Source: Candidatus Latescibacterota bacterium
GTDB lineage: Bacteria > Latescibacterota > UBA2968 > UBA8231
Direction: 5' to 3'
Assembly (NCBI GenBank): GCA_007136405.1
Contig: SLHA01000044.1
Span: 1-64,000 of the forward strand
DNA: 64,000 bases
Position numbers and translations under genes: made by a program. The notes below the pieces were generated by a model. It did no database searches. It worked only from the letters and a program-made list of their open reading frames with translations, and had not been told where the DNA came from. This document shows positions 26,915 to 35,171 of this stretch, piece by piece; position 1 is the stretch's first letter; each line of letters begins with the position of its first letter.

Positions 26915-27962
26915 GGCCGCTGACCCTGGCCTGGTCCGCCTGGTCGTCCTTGCCGGTCATACCGGCGTACCAACACGCGGCCGCGTGACCCTCGGTGAGT
27001 TCACGCAGCACGGGCTCCTGCTGCCGGCAACGTTCATCCGCCATGGCGCAACGAGGCGCGAAGCGGCAGCCTGCCGGGAAGGCCCGGGAGTCGGGCACCA
27101 TGCCCGGAATGATTTCAAGCCTGTCGCGGTACTGATCCAATCTGGGTACCGAAGCCATCAGTCCGCGCGTGTAGGGATGAGCATACTCAGTGAACAAGGT
27201 GAGAGTATCCGCCTCCTCCACGATCTTACCGGCGTACATTACCGCTACCCGGTCCGCCATCTCCGCGATGACGCCCAGATCATGGGTGATGAGCAGGACG
27301 GCCATGCGAAACTCGTCCTGCAACTGGCGCAGCAGGTCCAGAATCTGCGCCTGGATGGTCACGTCCAGCGCAGTCGTCGGCTCATCCGCGATGAGCAGCA
27401 GTGGATTGCAGACGAGTGCCATGGCAATCATGACCCGTTGCCGCATGCCACCACTGAGCTGGTGCGGGTATTCGTTGATCCTCTGTTCCGGAGCCGGGAT
27501 ACCCACGCGCCGCAGCATGTCCAAGGCCCGCTCGCGCGCCTCACTGCGACTGACGCGCTGGTGCAGCCGCACGGCTTCCATGATCTGGAACCCGCACGTG
27601 AGTACCGGGTTCAGACTGGTCATGGGCTCCTGGAAGATCATGGCAATCTCGTCACCGCGGATCCGGCACATCTCTCCTTCATCCAGATCCAGCAGCGACC
27701 TGCCTTTCAGCTGGATGGACCCCGTCTCAATCCGGCCCGGCGGCTGCGGAATCAGGCGCATGACCGACAGGGCGGTAACGCTTTTACCGCAGCCGCTTTC
27801 GCCTACCAGGCCCAAAGTTTCGCCCCGGTCCACGTGAAAGGAAACGCCGTCGACGGCCAGCCCCGTACCCTCCTCGGAGTGGAAATACGTCCGCAGGTCG
27901 CGGACCTCGAGCAAAGGTTCACGCTGACGCGCGGGTTGGATCGTGTCGGCAATCCTGGGCAT
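26904..27962 (-). CDS. Oligopeptide/dipeptide ABC transporter ATP-binding protein (OppD type)
   Basis: 352 residues. Walker [18 protein letters not shown]-loop [12 protein letters not shown], signature [15 protein letters not shown], Walker [14 protein letters not shown]-loop LITHDLGVI, and a C-terminal oligo_HPY segment ([17 protein letters not shown]), whose Cys residues in some Dpp/Opp ATPases bind an Fe-S cluster. It starts 3 nt after the lipM-like stop and overlaps oppF by 11 nt. Peptide or nickel uptake is the usual role; substrate here is unknown. Confidence 0.9.
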   Translation of the reverse strand: MPRIADTIQPARQREPLLEVRDLRTYFHSEEGTGLAVDGVSFHVDRGETLGLVGESGCGKSVTALSVMRLIPQPPGRIETGSIQLKGRSLLDLDEGEMCRIRGDEIAMIFQEPMTSLNPVLTCGFQIMEAVRLHQRVSRSEARERALDMLRRVGIPAPEQRINEYPHQLSGGMRQRVMIAMALVCNPLLLIADEPTTALDVTIQAQILDLLRQLQDEFRMAVLLITHDLGVIAEMADRVAVMYAGKIVEEADTLTLFTEYAHPYTRGLMASVPRLDQYRDRLEIIPGMVPDSRAFPAGCRFAPRCAMADERCRQQEPVLRELTEGHAAACWYAGMTGKDDQADQARVSGHAQ

Positions 27963-27965
27963 GAT

Positions 27966-28847
27966 TCAACAGACAGCCGCGACAGGCTGTGTTTCGGGTG
28001 GCGTCAGCGGAGCACGGGCGCTCCGGTCGGCGCGAAGCCTCTCTGCATGCCGGTAGCGGCTTTCGACCAGTTCGGCGGCCTGCAGGGCCTCGGTTTGGGC
28101 CAGACCGTCCGGCTCCAGAACCGCGGGTAAAACGGCGGCGAAACCCTGTGCCAGAGCGTCGACCAACCGCGGCCATGCCGGGATGCCGGGGCAGCATTCA
28201 TCGAGCTGGATACTGCCCCGCATCAACCGGTCCAGCCACTCCTGGCGCTGGCTGCCGGACAAACCCGGGATCAGTTCCACCAGCCGCCTGTGGGCCGGAC
28301 CGGTCAGCAATGAGCCGTGCTGCAGGATGACGCCGCGCATGCGGCGCTGAGCGCTACCGACCAGCTTGCGCCCCGCACAGGTCACTTCCGCGCGCGAAGC
28401 ACTGGAAAAGCACGGCAAGGTAGCCGCCGGTCCCCGGGAACGCTGCCCCTGCCTGCCGGCGCGTTCCAGTTCCGCGGGTACGCCCGCCCGCTGCAATCCG
28501 GCAACCAGGCATGCACCGATCCGTCTGGTGGTGACCTCCACGGACCCGCCCACCTGTGGATCATCGACGGCGCAGACCACGCTGTAGGTCAACTCCTCCC
28601 AGTGCAGGACGGCGCGCCCGCCGGTGGGCCGGCGCACGATATCTATACCTGCGGCCCGACAACGCTCCGGATCCAGCTCACGCTGCAGATCCTGTCCATA
28701 ACCCAACGATACGGCCGGAGGATCCCAGCGGTAAAACCGCAGGACGGGTCGCCCGCCGCCGGCAACAGACTGGATCAGAGCTTCGTCCACAGCCATGTTG
28801 CAGGCCCCGCTGGCCGGGCCGGTGTCGAGCCGGCGCCAGGACCGCAT
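27966..28847 (-). CDS. Octanoyltransferase LipM-like / lipoate-protein ligase A family
   Basis: 293 residues of the biotin/lipoate A/B ligase fold. RRPTGGRAVLHWEELTYS is the lipoyl-binding block, and GRKLVGSAQRRMRGVILQHGSLL is the family core. LPCFSSAS carries a cysteine in the position used as acyl carrier in LipM-type octanoyltransferases, so I lean to LipM (octanoyl-ACP to GcvH or E2) over ATP-dependent LplA; the neighbouring fab genes, which make octanoyl-ACP, support this. Its ATG shares one base with the rnc stop (TAATG). Confidence 0.8.
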   Translation of the reverse strand: MRSWRRLDTGPASGACNMAVDEALIQSVAGGGRPVLRFYRWDPPAVSLGYGQDLQRELDPERCRAAGIDIVRRPTGGRAVLHWEELTYSVVCAVDDPQVGGSVEVTTRRIGACLVAGLQRAGVPAELERAGRQGQRSRGPAATLPCFSSASRAEVTCAGRKLVGSAQRRMRGVILQHGSLLTGPAHRRLVELIPGLSGSQRQEWLDRLMRGSIQLDECCPGIPAWPRLVDALAQGFAAVLPAVLEPDGLAQTEALQAAELVESRYRHAERLRADRSARAPLTPPETQPVAAVC

Positions 28848-29599
28848 TACAGGACACCCAGCCGCTGCAGCGCATCTCGCGCCGCCATCTGTTGCGCATT
28901 CTTCTTGCTGCGGCCCTCGCCTCTTCCCAGAATCCGGCCGTTCACGCTCACCTCCACGCTGAAAACCTTGCAGTGGTCGGGTCCCGCTTCGGCATGCACC
29001 AGATAGCGGGGATGTCCGTCTCCGGTACTCTGGGCGTGTTCGAGCAGTTTGCTCTTGTAGTTGGTGTAATCCTCCCGCTCGATCAGTTCACCGAAGTCGT
29101 CCAGGATGAGTTCGTCCACCAGGCGACGCGCGGCCCCCAGGCCTCCATCGAGGTATACCGCGCCGATGATGGCCTCCAGAACATCGCCCAGGATGGAAGG
29201 CTGTCGCGCGCCTCCCGCCTGGCGTTCTTCCGGGCTCAGCAGCACATATGCATCCAGCTCTGCGGCCTCCGCCTTGCGCGCCAGCACGGTGCGGCTGACC
29301 ACCAGCGACTTCATCTCGGTCAGATCCCCCTCCCGCCGGTTCGGGTAACGCCGATAGAGGAAATCCGCCACGATCAGATCCAACACAGCGTCGCCGAGAA
29401 ATTCGAGCCGCTCGTTGGAATCTATCCCGTGCCCGAAATTCGCGTACACGTACGACCGGTGCTTGAGCGCCCGAATCAACAATTCGTCGTCTCTAAAGCG
29501 GTAATGCAGCCGCTTCTCCAGTTGCCGCCTGAGACCGCGTTCCGTACCGGAACCCGTTCGTTTCAGGCGATCAAGTATGAATGTGCGAAACAATCCCAT
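28847..29599 (-). CDS. rnc: Ribonuclease III
   Basis: Double-strand-specific endoribonuclease for rRNA and mRNA processing, 250 residues. The signature NERLEFLGDAVLDL holds the catalytic acidic residues, with the second set in LGDVLEAIIGAVYLDGG; a C-terminal dsRNA-binding domain (about residues 180-250) ends KKNAQQMAARDALQRL. I used the second ATG (MGLFRTF); the first, 11 codons upstream, is equally weakly supported. A perfect 12-bp stem lies upstream (29685-29743). Gene order acpP-fabF-rnc is common in bacteria. Confidence 0.95.
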   Translation of the reverse strand: MGLFRTFILDRLKRTGSGTERGLRRQLEKRLHYRFRDDELLIRALKHRSYVYANFGHGIDSNERLEFLGDAVLDLIVADFLYRRYPNRREGDLTEMKSLVVSRTVLARKAEAAELDAYVLLSPEERQAGGARQPSILGDVLEAIIGAVYLDGGLGAARRLVDELILDDFGELIEREDYTNYKSKLLEHAQSTGDGHPRYLVHAEAGPDHCKVFSVEVSVNGRILGRGEGRSKKNAQQMAARDALQRLGVL

Positions 29600-29684
29600 G
29601 GATACCGCACCCGGGGTGTGCTGGGCCTGCATGCGTCTTCACGTTGAACCGGCACCGGGATACTCCGGCGCCCGCCCATGGGTA

Positions 29685-29743
29685 CCGGGTGTCACGTCCT
29701 GACTGCCGCGTGTACACGGACAATAGAGGTGCGTGACACCCGG
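29685..29743 (-). promoter_or_regulatory. Perfect 12-bp stem in the rnc leader
   Basis: CCGGGTGTCACG and CGTGACACCCGG flank a 35-nt loop that itself contains the palindrome CGTGTACACG. It lies in the 185-nt gap between fabF and rnc. Such a stem could be an RNase III cleavage site for autoregulation, as known for rnc in E. coli, or a processing or attenuation point. There is no U-tract. Confidence 0.5.
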
Positions 29744-29784
29744 AATGCCAGGTGGCTCCGGCGCAGGCGGCGGAGAAGGCGGGA

Positions 29785-31029
29785 TTATCCGGCAAACCGG
29801 CCGAAAACCAGGACTGCGTTGTGCCCGCCGAAACCGAATGAAGTGTTGATCGCGTAACGCACCGGCATGCGACGGCAGATGTTGGGCACGTAATCCAGAT
29901 CACACTCGGGATCCGGGTCTTCGAGGTTGATCGTCGGCGGGATGACACCGTGCCGGAGGGACAACACGCAGGCTACGCTTTCCACCGCCGCCGTTGCACC
30001 CAGCAGATGGCCGGTCATGGACTTGGTGGAACTCACTGCCAGCCGGCCGGCATGCGCCCCGAAAACGGCCTTCAACGCCGCGGTTTCCTGCACGTCGCCC
30101 AGCAGTGTCGACGTGCCGTGGGCGTTGACATAGTCGATCGCATCAGGCGCCAGCCCGGCATCGCGCAACGCCGCGCGAATGGCCCGTGCCCCGCCCTCTC
30201 CGCCCGGAGCCATCGCCGTCTGATGATAGGCGTCCGCCGTGTACCCTACGCCCAACACCTCCGCCAATATGTCCGCGCCACGCTTCCGGGCGTGCTCCAT
30301 GTCTTCCAGAATCAGTGCCGCCGCGCCTTCACTGAGGACGAAGCCGTCCCGTCCCCGGTCGAACGGGCGACTGGCCCTGGTCGGTTCATCGTTGCGCGTG
30401 GACAGGGCCCTGGCGGCGGCGAAACCGGCGATGGAGATGGGTGTCACCGCAGCCTCCGAACCGCCCCCGACCATCACCTCGGCCTCGCCGTACTGGATCT
30501 TGCGGGTGGCTTCCCCGATGGCGTGAGCCGCCGAAGCACACGCCGAAACCGCGGCGTAGTTGGGTCCTTTGGCGCCCAGTTTCATGGAGATCATCCCAGC
30601 CGCCATGTCACAGATCATCATCGGGACGTACATGGGGCTGATGCGGGCAGGCCCCTTTTCCATGAGCACCGTGTGCTGCTGCTCATGGGTTCCGATGCCA
30701 CCGATCCCCGATCCCCAGATGACTCCGATCCGTTCCGGATCCTCGCGTTCCAGGTCCAGGCCGCTGTGCCGCACGGCCCGGCTGGCGACCGCCACCGCGT
30801 AATGCGTGAACGCATCGTTGCGGCGGATCTCCTTGCGATCCAGTTCGGGAGAGGGATCGAAATCCTTGAGTTCCCCCGCGATGCGCACGTCATGAGACCG
30901 CGCATCGAAACGCGTGATCGGACCGATGCCGGAGCGCCCGTTCTGCAAGGCGTCCCAGAACGATGTCAGGTCTCCGCCGTTGGGGGCCACTACCTCCATA
31001 CCGGTGATGGCCACACGTCGCTTGGTCAA
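29785..31029 (-). CDS. fabF: Beta-ketoacyl-ACP synthase II
   Basis: Elongating condensing enzyme of type II fatty-acid synthesis, 414 residues. The catalytic triad is visible: Cys in SACASAAHA, His in NAHGTSTLLGD and His in KSMTGHLLGA. The ORF track uses a GTG 11 codons upstream; a TTG start 8 nt after AGGAG gives MTKRRVAITG, which aligns with the usual FabF start (MSKRRVVVTG) and the usual 413-residue length. It follows acpP by 84 nt. Confidence 0.96.
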   Translation of the reverse strand: MTKRRVAITGMEVVAPNGGDLTSFWDALQNGRSGIGPITRFDARSHDVRIAGELKDFDPSPELDRKEIRRNDAFTHYAVAVASRAVRHSGLDLEREDPERIGVIWGSGIGGIGTHEQQHTVLMEKGPARISPMYVPMMICDMAAGMISMKLGAKGPNYAAVSACASAAHAIGEATRKIQYGEAEVMVGGGSEAAVTPISIAGFAAARALSTRNDEPTRASRPFDRGRDGFVLSEGAAALILEDMEHARKRGADILAEVLGVGYTADAYHQTAMAPGGEGGARAIRAALRDAGLAPDAIDYVNAHGTSTLLGDVQETAALKAVFGAHAGRLAVSSTKSMTGHLLGATAAVESVACVLSLRHGVIPPTINLEDPDPECDLDYVPNICRRMPVRYAINTSFGFGGHNAVLVFGRFAG

Positions 31030-31113
31030 AGTTTCACTCCTGATCCAAGGCGGTGCGGGCACGGTGCAACCGCGAGCCGGCGCCCGCCACGAGACTACGG
31101 CCTGCGGTCCGCC

Positions 31114-31353
31114 TCAGGTCCGGCTATTTTCGTCCAGATACTTGATCGCGTCAGCCACCGAGGTGATCTTCTCCGCATCTTCGTCCGGAATGTCGATTCC
31201 GAACTCTTCCTCGAACGCCATCACGAGTTCCACCGTGTCCAGCGAATCCGCACCCAGATCATCGATGAACGAAGCCTCGGGTTTGACCTGATCAGCGTTA
31301 ACCCCGAGCTGCTCGACGATGAGCTCACGCACTCTGTCTTCAATGGAAGCCAT
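31114..31353 (-). CDS. acpP: Acyl carrier protein
   Basis: 79-residue acidic carrier; the 4'-phosphopantetheine is attached to Ser37 in [15 protein letters not shown] stands 5 nt before the ATG, the best Shine-Dalgarno of the cluster, as expected for a very abundant protein. It sits between fabZ and fabF. Confidence 0.98.
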   Translation of the reverse strand: MASIEDRVRELIVEQLGVNADQVKPEASFIDDLGADSLDTVELVMAFEEEFGIDIPDEDAEKITSVADAIKYLDENSRT

Positions 31354-31451
31354 GGGATCCTCCCTGTGGTATGGTTTTATGGCTCAGTTTCCGGACTCAA
31401 TGACGGAAATGAAGGCTTCGAATAACGACTACTGCACCTGCATCGGCAAGC

Positions 31452-31907
31452 TTACACGCGGTCAGCGAGCACGGCCATGATCTCCGCCTCGGCGGCAATC
31501 TGACCATCGACGACCGCCTGGCCGCGCAACTTGCAGGTTGCCCGGCGCGCTCTGGTGACATCCACTTCCAGTATCAGCCGGTCTCCCGGCACTACCTGCT
31601 TGCGAAACCGGACACGATCCATGCCGGCGAAAAAAGGAATCTTGCTGCCGGGATCCTCCATGGCCGAGAGCATCATGATGGCCCCCGCCTGTGCCATGGC
31701 TTCCACGATCAGTACGCCCGGCATCACGGCATATCCGGGAAAGTGTCCCTGGAAGAACGGCTCATCGGCACTGACATTTTTTACTGCTACGATGCGCTCG
31801 GCAGGGATCAACTCCGTCACGCGATCGATGTACAGAAAGGGGTACCGGTGCGGTAAAAGCGCTTTGATGGACTCGATGTCCATGATCTGTGAAGACTGTT
31901 TTGCCAT
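31452..31907 (-). CDS. fabZ: 3-hydroxyacyl-ACP dehydratase
   Basis: Hot-dog-fold dehydratase, 151 residues. LLPHRYPFLYIDRV is the N-terminal block; the catalytic His lies in GHFPGYAVMPGVLIVEAMAQ, with the acidic partner in the same helix. Three in-frame ATGs are possible; I used the one 4-5 nt after AGGA (MAKQSSQ). It stands between fabG and acpP, a place where fabZ is not usual in the proteobacterial order. Confidence 0.95.
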   Translation of the reverse strand: MAKQSSQIMDIESIKALLPHRYPFLYIDRVTELIPAERIVAVKNVSADEPFFQGHFPGYAVMPGVLIVEAMAQAGAIMMLSAMEDPGSKIPFFAGMDRVRFRKQVVPGDRLILEVDVTRARRATCKLRGQAVVDGQIAAEAEIMAVLADRV

Positions 31908-31975
31908 ACGGTCCTGCATTCCTGGTGAGGCTGCCCCGAAACAGGCAAGCCGGGTGCGCTCCGAACCGGCATGGA

Positions 31976-32728
31976 TTACATGGCCATTCCGCCGTTGACC
32001 GCCAGTACCTGTCCGGTGATGTAGGAGGCGTCCTCCGAGGCAAGAAAGACCACTGCCCGGGCCACGTCTTGCGGCGTACCGGGACGCCCCAGAGGTACCT
32101 GCGACAGCATGGCCTGGCGGGCCCCTTCCGGCAGTTTGTCCGTCATCTCCGTGGCGATGAATCCGGGCGCGACGGCGTTGACCGTGATGTTGCGGCCGGC
32201 CAGCTCCCGCGCCAGTGAACGGGTCAGGCCCAGAATGCCGGCTTTTGAGGCGGCATAGTTGGCCTGGCCGGGATTGCCGTTGGTGCCCACCACCGAGGAT
32301 ATGCTGATGATGCGTCCGCGGCGTGCCTTGATCATGGGCCGGACGGCAGCCTTGCAGCAGTTGAAGACCCCTTTCAGGTTGATATCGAGCACGGCATCCC
32401 AGTCATCTTCGCTCATGCGCATGAGCAATCCGTCACGGGTGATGCCCGCATTGTTGACCAGAATGTCGATGCGGCCCAGCCGCTCCACCGTTCGCTCCAC
32501 GCCCTCCTGCACGGATACGGGGCGCGAAACATCCATCTGAACGGAAATACTGCCGTTCGGCAGCTCGTCAGCGACCTCTTGAGCCGCCACAACGTCGATG
32601 TCCGCCACCGCCAGCCGCGCTCCTGCCGCCGCCAGAGCCTCTGATATGGCCCGGCCGATGCCTCGGCCTCCGCCGGTCACCAGGGCGACACTGTCGCGCA
32701 GACGGCGATCACTCAGGATCTGTTCCAT
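31976..32728 (-). CDS. fabG: 3-oxoacyl-ACP reductase
   Basis: NADPH-dependent short-chain dehydrogenase, 250 residues. TGGGRGIGRAI binds the cofactor, NNAGITRDGLLMRM and the catalytic Ser-Tyr-Lys (SISSVVG, NYAASKAG) are present, and PGFIATEMTDKLP is typical of FabG. Lies between fabH and fabZ. Confidence 0.95.
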   Translation of the reverse strand: MEQILSDRRLRDSVALVTGGGRGIGRAISEALAAAGARLAVADIDVVAAQEVADELPNGSISVQMDVSRPVSVQEGVERTVERLGRIDILVNNAGITRDGLLMRMSEDDWDAVLDINLKGVFNCCKAAVRPMIKARRGRIISISSVVGTNGNPGQANYAASKAGILGLTRSLARELAGRNITVNAVAPGFIATEMTDKLPEGARQAMLSQVPLGRPGTPQDVARAVVFLASEDASYITGQVLAVNGGMAM

Positions 32729-32782
32729 ACGAGAAGGTTACCTCCGATGTAACTTCCCGAACCGCATGTACGTCCGGGATCG

Positions 32783-33808
32783 CTATGTATTTCCGGGATC
32801 GCTCCGGTTTTCCCACCGCAGCAGTACGCTGCCCCATGTATAACCCCCGCCCACCCCGGCCAGCAGAACCAGATCCCCCGATTCCAGACGTTCCTGCTGG
32901 AAGGCCTCTGACAGGGCGATCGGGACGGTAGCCGCCGTGGTGTTGGCGAAGCGATCGATGTTGACCATGACTTTTTCGGCAGGCAGCTTCAGCCGCTGCG
33001 CCGCTGCCTGGATGATGCGGTAATTCGCCTGATGCGGCACGAACAGCTTGAGATCCGCGCCGGTGAGTCCGTTGCGCTCGAGCACCGTGGCGCAGACCTC
33101 GGCCATGCGCGCCACGGCGAACTTGAACACCGACCGTCCGTCCTGTTGCACGTAGTGCAGGCGCTGGTCCACCGTTTCATGGGATGCCGGCATCATACTG
33201 CCTCCCGCGGGCACGGACAGACAGCCGGCGCCGGCTCCATCTGCGCGCAGCTCGAAATCCAGCAGTCCCGCGTTGGCCGTCTGAGCGGGTTCCAGCAACA
33301 CGCCACCGGCTCCGTCCCCGAAAAGGATGCACGTGGAGCGGTCGGTAAAATCCGTGATGGCACTCATCTTGTCCGCACCGATGACCAGCACCTTCCGATG
33401 CGCACCGGTCTGGATGAACTGAGCGCCGGCCACCAACGCGTAGATGAAACCGGTGCAGGCGGCAGACAGATCATAGGCCCATGCACGAGTGGCGCGTACG
33501 GCATGCTGGACCAGACAGGCAGTGGAAGGGAAAAGCATGTCCGGCGTGGCGGTAGCCACTATGATGAGATCGATCTCGGCAGGATCCAGATCACGGGCCG
33601 CGATGATCCTCTCAGCCACCTTGATGGCCATGTACGAGGTGGGCTGCCCGTCCAGGATATGGCGCTCGACGACCCCGGTCCGCTCCCGGATCCACTCATC
33701 CGATGTATCGACGAGTTTCTCCAGATCATGGTTGGTCAGAACTCTGTCCGGCAGGTACCGCTCCACCGCGGTAATGATGGCGCCATGTTGACCGGTGCGT
33801 TGTCCCAC
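32783..33808 (-). CDS. fabH: Beta-ketoacyl-ACP synthase III
   Basis: Initiates fatty-acid synthesis by condensing acetyl-CoA (or another short acyl-CoA) with malonyl-ACP. The triad is Cys in LSAACTGFIYAL, His in VPHQANYRI and Asn in NIDRFANTTAATVP. The track starts at a TTG; I prefer the GTG at 33808 behind GAGGGG, giving 341 residues, still longer than the usual 317. No ATG is available before the conserved GAIITAVERYLP. plsX is missing from its usual place in front. Confidence 0.93.
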   Translation of the reverse strand: MGQRTGQHGAIITAVERYLPDRVLTNHDLEKLVDTSDEWIRERTGVVERHILDGQPTSYMAIKVAERIIAARDLDPAEIDLIIVATATPDMLFPSTACLVQHAVRATRAWAYDLSAACTGFIYALVAGAQFIQTGAHRKVLVIGADKMSAITDFTDRSTCILFGDGAGGVLLEPAQTANAGLLDFELRADGAGAGCLSVPAGGSMMPASHETVDQRLHYVQQDGRSVFKFAVARMAEVCATVLERNGLTGADLKLFVPHQANYRIIQAAAQRLKLPAEKVMVNIDRFANTTAATVPIALSEAFQQERLESGDLVLLAGVGGGYTWGSVLLRWENRSDPGNT

Positions 33809-33977
33809 ACCCCCTCGCTTCCCCTGAGACGAGTCCAATAGGCAATGACCGTTTTTCAGACCCTAACCGTCCCGGTGACGCCGGCTCCCGGCATGCAGCT
33901 GTTGCGCGTCACACTACCGGCTCCGGTGCGGCCTGGTGCCCGCAGAGCCGCCCGCCCTGAAGAACCGCATTACGGAT

Positions 33978-34160
33978 TCAGACTTCGGGCTCGACGTAAC
34001 TTCGCCCCCGGTAGAAGCCACAGCTGGGGCAGACCCGGTGAGGAGCGCTCGGTTGACCGCAGTGAGCGCAGGAATTCACCGTGGGTATGGCAGCCTTCCA
34101 ATGAGTCCGCCGCTTGTCACGGCGCGTGCGCGATATTCTCCTTTTAGGTACAGCGGCCAC
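33978..34160 (-). CDS. rpmF: 50S ribosomal protein L32
   Basis: 60 residues. VPKRRISRTRRDKRRTHWKA and two Cys pairs (CAHCG, CPSCG) forming a zinc ribbon identify the C+ form of L32. The start is GTG, 7 nt after GGAG. Neighbourhood yceD-rpmF-fab is conserved in many bacteria. Confidence 0.95.
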   Translation of the reverse strand: MAAVPKRRISRTRRDKRRTHWKAAIPTVNSCAHCGQPSAPHRVCPSCGFYRGRSYVEPEV

Positions 34161-34215
34161 AGGGCATCTCCTTTGTGATTACAGCCGTGCCGGCATTGCC
34201 GCGAGCACGAACGAT

Positions 34216-34761
34216 CTACCTGAACTTGATATTCTTCAGCGCCTCCCAGCGCGGATCCTGCTCCCGGCCGACACACTGACAGTTGTCCCGATTGAGGTCC
34301 GTACCGCAATGCGAACACAGACCCCGGCAATCTTTGCGGCAGTAAACCCGCACGGGCAGTTCCAGCAATACACCGTCATGCACATGCTCGGCCAGGTTCA
34401 GCTCGCGCGTGCCGGGCCGCAGAATGACCAGTCCGCCATCCTCGGCCGCAGCCTCCAGCTCGTCAGGGGTGGCGTTTTTGAGCTGAAACAGGACCTGCAA
34501 CTCAGCCCTTACCGGAACCTCCACGGGAACCAGGCAGCGGCAGCACTCGCCGCGTGCGATGGTCCGTACGGTTCCCGTCAGGGTAAAAGTCTCCATGATA
34601 CGATGTAGTTGCAGGTGCACGTGAATGACGCCAGGGAAGGCGTAATAGGCATCCTGCAGGTCCAGACCCGCGGCCGTCACGTCCAGTACGTATTCCGACG
34701 CGCCTTCCTGGATCTCGTCCACCGGAAGCACCAGCGGATCCTGGCGATCGGTCCTTTTCAT
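34216..34761 (-). CDS. YceD/DUF177 family protein
   Basis: 181 residues. The C-terminal block CRKDCRGLCSHCGTDLNRD followed by DPRWEALKNIK is diagnostic of DUF177 (YceD), a protein linked in plants and bacteria to 23S rRNA accumulation and nearly always encoded before rpmF. The ATG lacks a good Shine-Dalgarno but overlaps the stop of the ndk remnant (ATGA), so it is probably translated by coupling. The track start is 26 codons upstream. Confidence 0.9.
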   Translation of the reverse strand: MKRTDRQDPLVLPVDEIQEGASEYVLDVTAAGLDLQDAYYAFPGVIHVHLQLHRIMETFTLTGTVRTIARGECCRCLVPVEVPVRAELQVLFQLKNATPDELEAAAEDGGLVILRPGTRELNLAEHVHDGVLLELPVRVYCRKDCRGLCSHCGTDLNRDNCQCVGREQDPRWEALKNIKFR

Positions 34762-34982
34762 GATGCTGCAGCCCCGAAAAAAAACGCAACTCCAGCCAGA
34801 GCGCTCCGCGGTGCGTCCAAGGCGCGCCGCGCCGTGCATTGCGGATCCGCGCCGAAGTCACTGCGGACGATGCCGGGTTCCGCCGTGGCGCTTGCAGCTT
34901 CCACCCGGGCAAGGCTCGGACCGATGTTGCTGCTGCCGACACAATCCGGCTTGATCATCATCAGTGTGCATCCCAGCTCCAT
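34758..34982 (-). pseudogene. Internally deleted nucleoside diphosphate kinase remnant
   Basis: A 74-codon ORF whose two halves both look like Ndk. The start, MELGCTLMMIKPDCVGSSNIG, resembles the first strand and helix (TLxMIKPDxV...NIG). From SATAEPGIVRSDFGAD to VAFFFG it resembles the C-terminus (AxPGTIRxDFG...HASDS...xFF). About 60 middle residues are missing, and the catalytic-histidine loop (NxxHxSDS) has become TARRALDAP, so it cannot be an active kinase. It is the first ORF after the fab promoter and overlaps yceD by ATGA, so it may persist as a coupling ORF. The homology is by eye. Confidence 0.6.
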
Positions 34983-35003
34983 GAGTGTTTGCCGCTTTGT
35001 ATA

Positions 35004-35024
35004 CGGTTCCGGCTGCCGGAACCG
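35004..35024 (-). promoter_or_regulatory. Perfect 9-bp palindrome at the 5' end of the fab transcript
   Basis: CGGTTCCGG-cag-CCGGAACCG lies about 10 nt after the predicted start point. It could protect the 5' end of the mRNA or be an operator for a fatty-acid regulator; it does not look like the known FapR or FabR sites. Confidence 0.4.
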
Positions 35025-35037
35025 GCACAAAAAGATT

Positions 35038-35066
35038 AAGCTACAGACGCCATGCCTTTGTGTCAA
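35038..35066 (-). promoter_or_regulatory. Promoter of the yceD-rpmF-fab unit
   Basis: Perfect TTGACA with TAGCTT 17 nt downstream on the minus strand, about 50 nt before the ndk-remnant ATG. No comparable promoter was seen further in, so it may drive the 13-kb unit down to the terminator at 22074. Confidence 0.6.
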
Positions 35067-35134
35067 CCTTTCCACACACCTTCCGGCCCTGCCTAACTGG
35101 CGTTCTCAGAATGGGTTCGGCCCGGCCGGCGCGC

Positions 35135-35163
35135 TTGACAGCCGATACCGGCGAACGTACTGT
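35135..35163 (+). promoter_or_regulatory. Candidate promoter of the HD-domain gene
   Basis: TTGACA and TACTGT separated by 17 nt; the -10 box is poor. A start point 6-7 nt downstream would fall almost on the ATG at 35172, implying a nearly leaderless mRNA, in line with the absence of a Shine-Dalgarno there. Confidence 0.3.
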
Positions 35164-35171
35164 TGGACGCC

